A DNA stretch of 64,000 nt from Faecalicoccus acidiformans (GCF_014202635.1 NZ_JACHHD010000006.1:1-64000), one strand, 5' to 3'; counted from the first letter of the stretch, positions 8,379 through 16,358 are shown. Notes: generated by a model from the letters alone, not told the origin. Numbers and translations are program-made.

Positions 8379-8855
8379 ATGCCAAACATTCTGTTGACAA
8401 GAATCGACAATCGTTTGATTCATGGTCAGGTTGCTACACAGTGGAGTGGTGTTTTAGGTGCTAACTTGCTGTTGGTGGCAAACGATGCTGTTGCAGGAGA
8501 TGAATTCCGTCAGGGATTGATGAACATGGCAGCTCCAGCTTATGCTCAGACTCGTTTCTTCTCTATTCAGAAAACGATCGACATTATTGGAAAAGCCAGC
8601 CCTGCACAGAAAATCTTTATTATTTGCGAGACTCCACAAGATGTATTAAGACTTGTGGAAGGTGGTGTTCCAATTAAGAAAGTAAATATTGGAAACATGC
8701 ATATGGCCGAAGGAAAACGTCAGGTTGCAACTTCTGTTGCGGTAAATGATGATGATGTTGCCTGCTTCAAAAAATTGCAGGAACTTGGTGTTGAATTAGA
8801 GATTCAACGTGTACCGGATATTGCTCCGGAAAGCCTTGACAAACTTTGGAAATAA
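8379..8855 (+). CDS. PTS mannose-family EIIB component
   Basis: The 158-residue cytoplasmic protein is a man/sorbose-type EIIB. RIDNRLIHGQVATQW at residues 8-22 contains the phosphorylated His15, and the later LVANDAVAGDEFRQ and VNIGNMHMAEGKR segments are typical of the family. It transfers phosphate from EIIA to the sugar bound by EIIC/EIID. The start at 8379 is supported by AAAGGAGAGAG upstream; the frame open from 8340 would add an unlikely tail. It is the first gene of the EIIB-EIIC-EIID operon, 28 bases from EIIC. Confidence 0.94.
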   Translation: MPNILLTRIDNRLIHGQVATQWSGVLGANLLLVANDAVAGDEFRQGLMNMAAPAYAQTRFFSIQKTIDIIGKASPAQKIFIICETPQDVLRLVEGGVPIKKVNIGNMHMAEGKRQVATSVAVNDDDVACFKKLQELGVELEIQRVPDIAPESLDKLWK

Positions 8856-8883
8856 TTATTGATAATTTAAGGAGAAAGTTTTT

Positions 8884-9681
8884 ATGGACATTAATATTAT
8901 TGAGTTAGTGTTATTGGCTGTCGTAACTTTTATCTTTGCGATCGACCAGTTCTCATTAACTGAAATCATCTATCGTCCTATCATCGCTTGTCCAATCATG
9001 GGTATCATCTTAGGTGATGTTCAGACTGGTTTAGTAGTTGGTGGTACATACGAATTGATGATGATCGGTAACATGCCTGTTGGTGGAGCTCAGCCTCCGA
9101 ACGCTGTATTAGGTAGCGTTGTTGCTATGGTGTTCGCTGTTAAAGCTCAGTTAGATGTAAATGCTGCCTTAGGTGCATGTATGATCTTTGCTACATTCGG
9201 ACAGTACATCGTTACATTGCTGTTCTCTGCAGCTTCTGGTTTGATGTCAATGTGTGACAAAGCTGCTGCTGAAGGTAATCCTAAAGGAATCACTAAAGCT
9301 TTGAACATTCATATGCTTTGCTTAGGTGGATTATTCGCTGTTATCGCTATCATTGCTTATGTTGGTGGTACTGCAATGTCTGAACCTTTACAGTCTTTAG
9401 CTGACAATGCTTCTTGGTTCATGGGTGGTTTGAGTGCCGCTGGTGGAATGATGCGTTTCGTAGGTTTCGGTATCCTGTTGAAGATCATGATGTCAAACGA
9501 TCTTTGGGGATGGCTGTTGGCTGGTTTCGTATTCGCTTTGGTTATCGGAAATATCGAACCATTGGCTAGCGCTACATTGATCTTAGTTGCATTCGTAGGT
9601 GTATGCTTCGCACTGTTAGACTTTAAACTTACAACAATGGAAAAGAATGCTCAGCAAGGAGGTGTAAGTGATGGAATCTAA
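8884..9681 (+). CDS. PTS mannose-family EIIC permease
   Basis: The 265-residue integral membrane protein is the EIIC subunit of a man-family PTS. It is hydrophobic throughout, with the characteristic GGTYELMMIGNMPVGGAQPP stretch near residues 57-76. Together with EIID it forms the translocation channel. Codon use is noticeably biased (GTT, GCT, GGT), as expected for a highly expressed gene. The stop overlaps the EIID start by 11 bases. The C-terminus ends in VSDGI, the same five residues that end the EIIA protein. Confidence 0.94.
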   Translation: MDINIIELVLLAVVTFIFAIDQFSLTEIIYRPIIACPIMGIILGDVQTGLVVGGTYELMMIGNMPVGGAQPPNAVLGSVVAMVFAVKAQLDVNAALGACMIFATFGQYIVTLLFSAASGLMSMCDKAAAEGNPKGITKALNIHMLCLGGLFAVIAIIAYVGGTAMSEPLQSLADNASWFMGGLSAAGGMMRFVGFGILLKIMMSNDLWGWLLAGFVFALVIGNIEPLASATLILVAFVGVCFALLDFKLTTMEKNAQQGGVSDGI

Positions 9682-10579
9682 TGTAATGACAACTTATAAA
9701 GATACTACTCCAGCACCTAGAGTTGAGAAGAAAATCTTAAATAAAATGGTTTGGCGTTCAATGCAGCTGCAAGCTTGCTTCAACTATGAACGTATGCAAT
9801 CTGCTGGATGGTTGTGGGCAATGCTTCCTGGTCTTCAAGCAGTTCATAAGAACAAAGATGATTTGGCAGCATCCATGACTCATAACATGGACTTCTTGAA
9901 CACTCACCCATTTGCTGTAACATTCGTTATGGGTATTGTTCTTTCAATGGAACAAGCTAAAACTGATATTCAGACTATTCGTTCTGTTCGTATTTCAGTT
10001 GCTGCTCCTTTAGGTGGTATTGGTGATGCATTGTTCTGGTATACTTTGATTCCTATCACTGCTGGTTTGACTGCAAACATGGCTATTGAAGGAAGTATTA
10101 TCGGACCGATCCTTTACTTCATCATCGCATTTGGTGTTGAAATGGCATTGCGTTATGGCTTGATGTATTGGTCTTACAACTTAGGTATGAAAGCAGTTCA
10201 AATGATGACTGCTAATGCCAAAGCCTTTACACATGCTGCTAGCGTATTAGGTGTATTTGTTGTTGGTGCCTTGATTTCTAACTATGGTTCTGGAACTAAA
10301 TTAGGTATCTCTATCCCTAATGGACAGACTGTTGCTGAAGATGGCGAAACAATGGTAGACGTATTTATCAACATTCAAGATTACTTGAACATGATCTTGC
10401 CTTGCTTGATTCCATTACTGTTTACTTTAATGTGCTACTTCTTAATTTCTAAAAAGGGATGGACTCCTGTTAAGTGTATTGGATTGTTCCTTGTTATCGG
10501 TATCGTTGGTGGTATCTTCGGTATCTGGGCAGGAACTTATACACCACTAGTACCAGTTCCTTGGCAGGTAGTTGCTTAA
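9671..10579 (+). CDS. PTS mannose-family EIID component
   Basis: The 302-residue membrane protein is the EIID partner of EIIC. Signatures include SMQLQACFNYERMQSAGW (residues 31-48), THNMDFLNTHPF and GIVLSMEQAK, then PLGGIGDALFWYTL, all conserved in ManZ/AgaD-type proteins; the hydrophobic C-terminal half anchors it. ATG 9671 follows AGGAGGT at 8-base spacing inside the end of EIIC; a GTG three bases earlier is an alternative. It closes the PTS operon and is followed by a terminator. Confidence 0.94.
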   Translation: MESNVMTTYKDTTPAPRVEKKILNKMVWRSMQLQACFNYERMQSAGWLWAMLPGLQAVHKNKDDLAASMTHNMDFLNTHPFAVTFVMGIVLSMEQAKTDIQTIRSVRISVAAPLGGIGDALFWYTLIPITAGLTANMAIEGSIIGPILYFIIAFGVEMALRYGLMYWSYNLGMKAVQMMTANAKAFTHAASVLGVFVVGALISNYGSGTKLGISIPNGQTVAEDGETMVDVFINIQDYLNMILPCLIPLLFTLMCYFLISKKGWTPVKCIGLFLVIGIVGGIFGIWAGTYTPLVPVPWQVVA

Positions 10580-10607
10580 TTAAAAGCAAATTCTCTCTAA
10601 TTTCCAC

Positions 10608-10641
10608 AAAAAGAGGGCTTCGTATTCGAAGCTCTTTTTTT
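10608..10641 (+). terminator. Terminator after the PTS operon
   Basis: AAAGAG-GG-CTTCG-TATT-CGAAG-CTCTTTTTTT: stem with a small bulge and a run of seven T. Confidence 0.85.
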
Positions 10642-10675
10642 CTTGTTCAAATAAAAAAATGGCAAGCGTTTCTGC

Positions 10676-11254
10676 TTACCATTCAACGATATCTTCATTA
10701 CTATCTGATTTGTTTTGAGTATTTTCCTGTTTTAAGAGAATGTATTCTTTAAAAGGTGTAATGATTCCCGAATCAATCTTTTTATGACTACCTTCCAAGA
10801 TTTGTAATTGATCTTGGAATATCGAAGACTGTGTTAATTTTTCTCCCACCTTGCCGGCTTTAAAAGGAGATGGATCTTTATCCATTTGCATGAACATTGT
10901 CTTTAATTCCATATATTTTGCTTGATGATCAGTTCCCGTGCTTTCATACACTTCGTCAAGAATGGCCTGACAAAACATCTTGACAACACGCATATCAACA
11001 TTGCTTTTAAAGATCAAGAAAGGAATCTTGTCATTGGTTACTTTTAATGGCTGAGACGTGATGAATTTATGGATCAACGCATCATAACATTCATCAACCA
11101 TCGCATCCATATATAAGTTATAGTCTGCATCGGTTTTAGCCCTTTCCTCGTCTTTGATCATCTCAAAGTAGAGCGTCGGATTGATACTGCAATGTTTAAA
11201 AAAGGTCCCTTTAGTTTTTGTGGCATAGAGTACGGGATATTGTTTTTGACTCAT
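10676..11254 (-). CDS. Hypothetical protein encoded with an HNH nuclease
   Basis: A 192-residue soluble protein, mixed charge, with no signal peptide, membrane segment or motif I recognise. The middle (residues about 75-105) is the most hydrophobic part and probably forms the core; the tail is polar and acidic (ENTQNKSDSNEDIVEW). The ATG at 11254 has GGAGG upstream on its strand. Its start lies 55 bases downstream of the HNH-protein stop on the same strand without an intervening terminator, so the two are probably one transcript. It could be a partner or immunity-like protein, or an unrelated housekeeping gene. Confidence 0.75.
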   Translation of the reverse strand: MSQKQYPVLYATKTKGTFFKHCSINPTLYFEMIKDEERAKTDADYNLYMDAMVDECYDALIHKFITSQPLKVTNDKIPFLIFKSNVDMRVVKMFCQAILDEVYESTGTDHQAKYMELKTMFMQMDKDPSPFKAGKVGEKLTQSSIFQDQLQILEGSHKKIDSGIITPFKEYILLKQENTQNKSDSNEDIVEW

Positions 11255-11309
11255 AGAAATCCTCCCAAATGTATTCCTATTCTACTATGATTTTTAATAT
11301 TTGAAAAGT

Positions 11310-12197
11310 TTAGAGAGGATCTCTAAAAATGTGTTTTCGATGATATTCCATATACAATTGACGACTCTTTGTCATCAATTTAGGATCCAGATCATGGAGG
11401 GCAAAATGCTCCGGATGTTTTAAATCTCTGGACATGATGAGTTTTCCGTTGGGGCCAAACGTAATATAGCCCTGGTCAAATAAGAAATCGTGATTTCTGC
11501 ATAGAAGCAATCCGTTGTTGTGGTCTGCGGCCTCAAAGATATGCGCACAGTCTCGGAAAGGCTTGATATGACTCGCAATCAACATATGCGGCATATGGAT
11601 CCCGCAGATCGGGCAGGTTCGATCAAATTCATGCATTAGCGTATCTTTGAAAAAAACTTGCAGATCTTTGGAGATATCACGGTTTGTCGGGATCCCTCGC
11701 TTTGGCATGATCTTTAAGAGAAAATCTTTGCATTCTAAATTGACCATTTCCCGATCTTGATTCTTATAAGGAATCGAAGAATCTTTGTGAATAATGGAAT
11801 CCGTATATAGAATGGATAATGTATCACTGATGATCTTGTGGGGATCTTCTTTTTTGATGCGATCGATATACGAATAAATTTTTTTATCTTTGATCTTGAT
11901 ATCACATTCAGCCAATAACTCTTTTTCAAATTTAAACATTTCCCAAAATGCCAGGATCTCGGGAATACTATTATGTTTTGCCCGGGCAAAGATCACAGCA
12001 CAAGGGAAGAGATCCACTTCATCGCCGATCCATTCTAAGGCATGATGCCTTTGCAAGGTGTTGAGTGTCGATTCAATATATCGTTTAGAAAATTGTGTTT
12101 CTTTTTGTACATCTAAGATCAGTTCATGGCGGGTTGGATTTTCTAAGCTGCTTCCATTGATCGCCAGGATCAACTTTTTTAAAGTGTTTTTATTCAT
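11310..12197 (-). CDS. HNH-nuclease-domain protein
   Basis: The 295-residue protein ends in an HNH domain of the HNH_2 type. TCPICG begins the domain about residue 195, then ASHIKPF provides the first histidine, NNGLLLCRNHDFLFDQGYI supplies the asparagine and last histidine, and it ends in beta strands (FGPNGKLIMS). The N-terminal 70 residues resemble a winged-helix DNA-binding fold, and the middle is of unknown function. HNH_2 domains are found in restriction and other anti-phage nucleases, so a defence role is plausible but unproven. It is the first gene of a two-gene unit with the 192-residue protein. Confidence 0.85.
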   Translation of the reverse strand: MNKNTLKKLILAINGSSLENPTRHELILDVQKETQFSKRYIESTLNTLQRHHALEWIGDEVDLFPCAVIFARAKHNSIPEILAFWEMFKFEKELLAECDIKIKDKKIYSYIDRIKKEDPHKIISDTLSILYTDSIIHKDSSIPYKNQDREMVNLECKDFLLKIMPKRGIPTNRDISKDLQVFFKDTLMHEFDRTCPICGIHMPHMLIASHIKPFRDCAHIFEAADHNNGLLLCRNHDFLFDQGYITFGPNGKLIMSRDLKHPEHFALHDLDPKLMTKSRQLYMEYHRKHIFRDPL

Positions 12198-12272
12198 AAT
12201 TCCAGTTTACCATAGTTTATAAAAAAAATATTGGATGACTTGGATCATTACTTGTCTTTTTCGGTCGTCTGA

Positions 12273-12325
12273 TTGACAAGTATACTTGGCAATGTAATAA
12301 TAGAGTTGACAAGAACACTTGGCAA
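12273..12325 (+). promoter_or_regulatory. Two palindromic operators overlapping a promoter
   Basis: TTGACAAGTATACTTGGCAA (12273-12292) and TTGACAAGAACACTTGGCAA (12306-12325) are near-perfect palindromes. Their start points are 33 bases apart, about three helical turns. The first contains a -35-like TTGACA, with an AT-rich -10 near 12296-12301 between the two sites; the second sits between -10 and the ribosome site. They are well placed to bind the XRE repressor encoded at the end of this operon. Confidence 0.65.
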
Positions 12326-12338
12326 AGGAGGTATTGTC

Positions 12339-12692
12339 ATGAACAAAGATGAGATTCTGAGAAGAAGTCGCAATGAGAATATAGATGGTGATGAAAGAGA
12401 AGTGCTGCTGACAAAATCCGCTGAAAACAACGGATTTAAGGCCATCGCCATTTTGTCGGGAAGCTTAATGGCTTTGGGCTGTATAGGTTTAGCTTCGGGA
12501 GATGTAACAATTCTTGGGATCCAAATGCCTTTTGACATATTGATGTCATTGATCTGGTTTATAGGTATGGGTGTCGAATGTTATTCAAAATATCAAATTC
12601 GTAAAAAGAAAAAATATTTGGTCTATCTATTCGCGTGTTTTATCCTATGCGCTGGAATTGTGATCAAATCTCTTTGGAGGTATTTTTTATGA
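12339..12692 (+). CDS. Small membrane protein, DUF6442-like, first of a pair
   Basis: The 117-residue protein has a charged N-terminal segment (DEILRRSRNEN then GDERE, residues 4-22) followed by three hydrophobic segments near residues 33-52, 57-80 and 94-115. The same N-terminal pattern is repeated in the next gene, so the two are paralogues. The pattern resembles DUF6442-type proteins, which commonly sit beside XRE regulators. ATG 12339 has AAGGAGG upstream. It is the first gene after the paired operators and overlaps the next gene by 4 bases. No biochemical function is known to me. Confidence 0.82.
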   Translation: MNKDEILRRSRNENIDGDEREVLLTKSAENNGFKAIAILSGSLMALGCIGLASGDVTILGIQMPFDILMSLIWFIGMGVECYSKYQIRKKKKYLVYLFACFILCAGIVIKSLWRYFL

Positions 12693-13045
12693 ATCGAGAA
12701 GATGTTTTATCAAAAAGCCGTTATGAAAATAAAAAGGGAGACGAAAGAGAACGTTTATTAAAATACCAATCTTATTCGATCAGTTTTGCGATCCTTGCGG
12801 CGAGTTTGATGATTGTTTCTTTTCTTTCCTATCTTAACGTGATTCATGGGAAGATTCGGATGGGGGAAGTCACTTTTTCTCTATACGAATTAACATTGTT
12901 TCTGCTTTTTGAATTTGGGATCATATTTGGTCTTTCACGATTTGTTTTATTAAAAAAGAAAGTTTCTTTAATTTGGATCCTGATCAGTTTTGCGGGGTTT
13001 CTTATGTTATTTTTAGGAATCTATGGAGTCGGGCATGCAGGATGA
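12689..13045 (+). CDS. Small membrane protein, DUF6442-like, second of a pair
   Basis: The 118-residue protein repeats the signature of the preceding gene (REDVLSKSRYEN then GDERERLL) and again has three membrane segments. Its start ATG overlaps the previous stop (ATGA), and TTGGAGG lies just upstream inside that gene, so translation is coupled. It also overlaps the XRE gene that follows. The two paralogues with a linked regulator form one operon. The function is unknown. Confidence 0.82.
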   Translation: MNREDVLSKSRYENKKGDERERLLKYQSYSISFAILAASLMIVSFLSYLNVIHGKIRMGEVTFSLYELTLFLLFEFGIIFGLSRFVLLKKKVSLIWILISFAGFLMLFLGIYGVGHAG

Positions 13046-13250
13046 GTTGATTTTAAAGAACCGGTTAAAAGAGGTACGCCAAGAAAAAGGACTTTCTCAG
13101 GCTGCTTTGGCAGAACTGGTAGGGGTATCTCGTAATACCATCAGCTCGATTGAGACGGGACAGTTTAATCCGACCGCAAAATTGGCGTTGATTTTGTGTA
13201 TTGCCTTGGATCAGAGATTTGAAGAATTATTTTATTTTGAAGAAGAATAA
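13023..13250 (+). CDS. XRE-family transcriptional regulator
   Basis: The 75-residue protein is almost only a helix-turn-helix: NRLKEVRQEKGLSQAALAEL, then VGVSRNTISSIETGQFNP, then a third helix and an acidic tail. The size and sequence resemble the small YgzD-type regulators that accompany membrane proteins. It overlaps the previous gene by about 23 bases; ATG 13035 is an alternative start. It probably represses its own operon through the paired palindromes at 12273-12325; this is inferred from position. Confidence 0.92.
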   Translation: MESGMQDELILKNRLKEVRQEKGLSQAALAELVGVSRNTISSIETGQFNPTAKLALILCIALDQRFEELFYFEEE

Positions 13251-13278
13251 AAAAGCCGATCGTTTGGGATCGGCTTTT
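13251..13278. terminator. Bidirectional terminator
   Basis: AAAAGCCGATC / GATCGGCTTTT, an 11-bp stem with a 6-base loop between the XRE gene and the convergent KbaZ/GatZ-type gene. Confidence 0.88.
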
Positions 13279-13284
13279 GTCGTA

Positions 13285-14613
13285 TTATTCGTTGACCAGT
13301 TTTTCTTGATGGCTGGCGAATGTATATTCTTCGATCGTATAAGCAACGCGGGCTTTGATCAAGGCTTCAGGTGTATTTTCCAGTTTTCCTTCTCGAACTG
13401 CCGTATATTGGATCGGCATGTATTGCGACAACAATGGAAGGGAAACCGGATGTTCTTTTAAATTGCTCAATAATGTATCCAAAGCTTTTTGAACTTTTGG
13501 ATTTGGCATATAGTAACGAGAACGGTCGGAGAAAGAGTATTGACGTTTGAAGGCAATTTCTTTTTCTGTTCCATGATAGTATGGAGCCCATTTACCTGGA
13601 TTTTCTAACATCACTTCATCTAATACATCTTTAAAATGGCTTGTTTCAAAACCATAGACTTTTGCTAATTCCTCTTCGATCATGCATAAAGAGAAAATCC
13701 CTTCGCGAGCAGCATAAGTCAATCCCGGACCAACTTTCAAGATGCCTACACCATCCTCGATGAGTTCCTTTAATTTATACTTTGTTTGATAATCTGTAGA
13801 ATGGCCTTCAAATACAAGATTATTATAATCTTTGATGGAGGCCATCAACTCTTTGGCTCGTTCACGATCATATTCTTCACATCCGGCATCTTTTTCTTCA
13901 ACACCAGGCTGAACAACAGCAGCCATAACATATTTCCAGGCATCTTGTATACCCATTTCTTCGAACGCTTTTTCAAAAGTGGAAACTGTTGATTTAAAAT
14001 CTTCTGGTTTCGTGACTTGCATGCCGGCATCTTCGCTAACGGCACCGCCAGGAATTGGAACTTCGCTTCCAACGATATAGACTGGATGGATCGCATCTGG
14101 TTTTTCTTCTAAAAGCTCTTGATAAGCTTCTTCGCATACTTTTGCGAGAGTGGCACCTCTTCGGGCAATAGTTTCATCGCTCAAACGAATATTTGGATCA
14201 TCATCAGCCACTTTCATACTAGTATCGATATGGATCTTTGTAAAACCAGCACGGACATAATCATGAACCAAAGTCTTTGCGTATTCCATGGCTTCCGCTT
14301 CTGGCTTGTTGGAAACTGTCAAAGGTCCAAGATGATCACCACCCAAGAAGATGCGATCTTCTGGAAGGCCGGCTTTTTGTGCTTCGCTCAGGCAATATGC
14401 ATAGAAATCTTTCGGAGTCATTCCGGAGTATCCGCCATTTTGATCAACCTGGTTTGCGGTGGATTCAATCAATACACATGAATTTTGTTTGACAGCAGTT
14501 TCGATGGCCGCCTCGATGACAAAAGCATTGCTGGAGCAGCAAGAATAGATCCCTACGGCTTCTCCTTGTTTTTGCCGTTTTATGATGTTTAATAACGGGT
14601 TTTGTTTTGGCAT
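13285..14613 (-). CDS. KbaZ/GatZ-type tagatose-1,6-bisphosphate aldolase accessory protein
   Basis: The 442-residue protein belongs to the GatZ/KbaZ family, shown by GIYSCCSSNAFVIEAA near residue 21, ESTANQVDQNGGYSGMTP, FLGGDHLGPLTVSN and IHIDTSMKVADDD. In enterobacteria this subunit supports the class II aldolase KbaY/GatY that cleaves tagatose 1,6-bisphosphate. No KbaY-type partner is in the window, so the catalytic subunit must be elsewhere or the protein acts differently here. AGGAGG precedes ATG 14613. Its position opposite nagB and near agaS fits degradation of galactosamine via tagatose phosphates. Confidence 0.88.
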   Translation of the reverse strand: MPKQNPLLNIIKRQKQGEAVGIYSCCSSNAFVIEAAIETAVKQNSCVLIESTANQVDQNGGYSGMTPKDFYAYCLSEAQKAGLPEDRIFLGGDHLGPLTVSNKPEAEAMEYAKTLVHDYVRAGFTKIHIDTSMKVADDDPNIRLSDETIARRGATLAKVCEEAYQELLEEKPDAIHPVYIVGSEVPIPGGAVSEDAGMQVTKPEDFKSTVSTFEKAFEEMGIQDAWKYVMAAVVQPGVEEKDAGCEEYDRERAKELMASIKDYNNLVFEGHSTDYQTKYKLKELIEDGVGILKVGPGLTYAAREGIFSLCMIEEELAKVYGFETSHFKDVLDEVMLENPGKWAPYYHGTEKEIAFKRQYSFSDRSRYYMPNPKVQKALDTLLSNLKEHPVSLPLLSQYMPIQYTAVREGKLENTPEALIKARVAYTIEEYTFASHQEKLVNE

Positions 14614-14637
14614 AACATTTCCTCCTACGATATCTTT

Positions 14638-14774
14638 ATTATACTATTTCTATTTGTACAAGTTTATTTTTTTCGTAAAATTTACAAATAAAAAGTATAA
14701 AAGTGTAAACCCACTAAAAAAGATAAAACGTTTACAAAAAAAGAGCTTTGAAACGATTTCCTGTATGTTATAAT
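14638..14774. promoter_or_regulatory. Divergent control region of the kbaZ-like gene and nagB
   Basis: The minus-strand gene has a -10 (TATAAT complement) at 14638-14643, and nagB has TATAAT at 14769-14774. Between them lie an inverted repeat TGTAAAC (14704-14710) / GTTTACA (14730-14736) and a cre-like TTTGAAACGATTTCC at 14747-14761, which overlaps the nagB -35 area. A shared regulator and catabolite control are plausible, but neither is proven. Confidence 0.45.
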
Positions 14775-14799
14775 TTGAATAAATGACGGAGGTATTACT

Positions 14800-15519
14800 A
14801 TGAATGTAATTGTATGTGAAAATTATGATGAAATGTCGGCTAAGGCTTTTGAAGTCATGAAAGAAGTTGTCGCAAAAGGTAATGTCGTATTAGGATTGGC
14901 TACCGGAAGTTCTCCAGTGGGACTTTATCAGTGCATGATCAAAGATCATGAAGAAAATGGTACAAGCTACAAAAGTATTCGAACATATAACTTAGACGAA
15001 TATGTGGGAATTGACCGAGACAATGCACAATCTTATTACACCTTCATGAAAGAGAATCTGTTTGATCATATTGATATTGATCCTGAGAACACACATGTTC
15101 CTTATGGAAACTGCAAAGAAGATTGCGAAGCATATGAAGCACAACTGGATAAAGTTTCCATTGACTTGCAGTTGTTAGGAATTGGACGTAATGGTCATAT
15201 CGGGTTCAATGAACCAGGTACATCATTTGATGAATTGACTCATATCGTGGATTTGACACCTAGTACGATCGAAGCAAATGCTCGTTTCTTTGACAACGAT
15301 ATGAACAAAGTTCCAAAACAGGCAATTTCTATGGGAATCGGAACAATCATGAAATCGAAAAAGATCTTGTTGGTTGCTTCAGGAAAAGATAAAGCTGAAG
15401 CAGTGAAAGCTATGGTCGAAGGGCCTGTGACAACAGATATGCCGGCTTCCGCATTACAAAATCACCCAGATGTTACTGTGGTTGTGGATAAAGAAGCTGC
15501 TGGTTTACTGACAAAATAA
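14800..15519 (+). CDS. nagB: Glucosamine-6-phosphate deaminase
   Basis: NagB converts glucosamine 6-phosphate to fructose 6-phosphate and ammonia. The 239-residue protein, of the short Firmicutes length, shows GLATGSSPVGLYQ (phosphate loop, residues 33-45), YNLDEYVG with the catalytic aspartate, and GIGRNGHIGFNEPG with the ring-opening histidine about residue 130. ACGGAGG precedes the start. It is transcribed alone (terminator follows) and pairs functionally with nagA at 30.6 kb, which lies far away rather than in the same operon. Confidence 0.96.
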   Translation: MNVIVCENYDEMSAKAFEVMKEVVAKGNVVLGLATGSSPVGLYQCMIKDHEENGTSYKSIRTYNLDEYVGIDRDNAQSYYTFMKENLFDHIDIDPENTHVPYGNCKEDCEAYEAQLDKVSIDLQLLGIGRNGHIGFNEPGTSFDELTHIVDLTPSTIEANARFFDNDMNKVPKQAISMGIGTIMKSKKILLVASGKDKAEAVKAMVEGPVTTDMPASALQNHPDVTVVVDKEAAGLLTK

Positions 15520-15528
15520 TCCGTATCA

Positions 15529-15550
15529 GGGAGTGTGAACTCCCTTTTTT
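15529..15550 (+). terminator. Terminator after nagB
   Basis: GGGAGT-GTGA-ACTCCC followed by TTTTTT. Confidence 0.85.
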
Positions 15551-15551
15551 A

Positions 15552-15587
15552 TTGCGCAAAAGCAGCCAGATAGTTTAATATGGGGGT
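15552..15587 (+). promoter_or_regulatory. Leaderless promoter of the sortase gene
   Basis: TTGCGC (15552-15557), an 18-base spacer and TAATAT (15576-15581). The -10 ends 6 bases before the ATG, so the message should start on the initiation codon. The intervening GGGGGT is too close to the ATG to serve as a ribosome site. Confidence 0.5.
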
Positions 15588-16316
15588 ATGAAAAAATGGG
15601 CATATCGTATATTGATGATTGTTTGTATCGTTGTATTTGGTTTTAGTGCATATCAGTTATGGACAATCTATTCAACCCAGAACACGGTCCAAGAGGAAAC
15701 AAAAGAATTGGAAAAACTGGTGGTGACCGATCAGGGGTTTGAACCCGATTGGCAAGCGCTGCAGGCGCAGAATCCGGATATTATTGCTTGGATCGTAGTG
15801 CCGGATTGTGAGATTTCCTATCCAGTCGTTCAGGGCGAGGATAATTCATACTACTTAGATCATACGGTCAATAAAGAAGCAAATCGCATGGGATCGATCT
15901 TTTTGGATGCGGATGCTCCTGCTGATTTTAGTCAGGATAATTCAATTATCTATGGACATTCAGTGGATATCGGCGGTATGTTCACAGCACTTTCTAATTT
16001 TGATGATCTTGATTTTTTTGCATCACATCCGTTTTTTTATCTGCTGACGCCTTCTGCCAATTATGAATGCTCTATCGTTTTCTTTGCGAAGGATATAGAT
16101 GGTTCGGTATACTATACGACTTCATTCGGAGACTTTAGAGAGGAAAGACTATCAGAAATGAAAAATAAGGCTCAATACCAGAATGATGTGGACGTATCTG
16201 AGGGAAATTTCGTGACCTTGTCGACGTGTGATTTGGATTACGGGTTCGATAGTGATCAGCGGCTCATCTTGATGGGAAAGCTAAATAAGACAGAAGAACC
16301 GATCAATGTAGACTAA
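15588..16316 (+). CDS. Class B sortase
   Basis: The 242-residue enzyme has an N-terminal signal anchor (residues 5-27) and an extracellular transpeptidase domain. Catalytic features are the histidine in IIYGHSVD, the cysteine in VTLSTCDLDYG and the arginine in SDQRLILMG, all in class B order with the extra helix region before the cysteine. It would cleave a sorting signal and attach proteins to the cell wall, but no clear substrate is linked to it. It has a leaderless-type promoter, and the start is fixed by the hydrophobic N-terminus. Confidence 0.93.
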   Translation: MKKWAYRILMIVCIVVFGFSAYQLWTIYSTQNTVQEETKELEKLVVTDQGFEPDWQALQAQNPDIIAWIVVPDCEISYPVVQGEDNSYYLDHTVNKEANRMGSIFLDADAPADFSQDNSIIYGHSVDIGGMFTALSNFDDLDFFASHPFFYLLTPSANYECSIVFFAKDIDGSVYYTTSFGDFREERLSEMKNKAQYQNDVDVSEGNFVTLSTCDLDYGFDSDQRLILMGKLNKTEEPINVD

Positions 16317-16322
16317 AAATCG

Positions 16323-16357
16323 TTGAATCTAGTTTTTTTGTGATATACTTATTCAGA
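16323..16357 (+). promoter_or_regulatory. Leaderless-type extended -10 promoter of murG
   Basis: TTGAAT at 16323 is followed at a 15-base spacing by the extended -10 TGATATACT (hexamer 16344-16349). The ATG lies 9 bases after the -10, so the leader would be only 2 or 3 bases; no Shine-Dalgarno sequence is present. Confidence 0.5.
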
Positions 16358-16358
16358 T

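Noticed and set aside
6930-9681. Shared VSDGI ending of EIIA and EIIC
   Set aside because: The five residues are encoded by similar but not identical DNA, and the proteins are unrelated in fold; coincidence is the simplest explanation.
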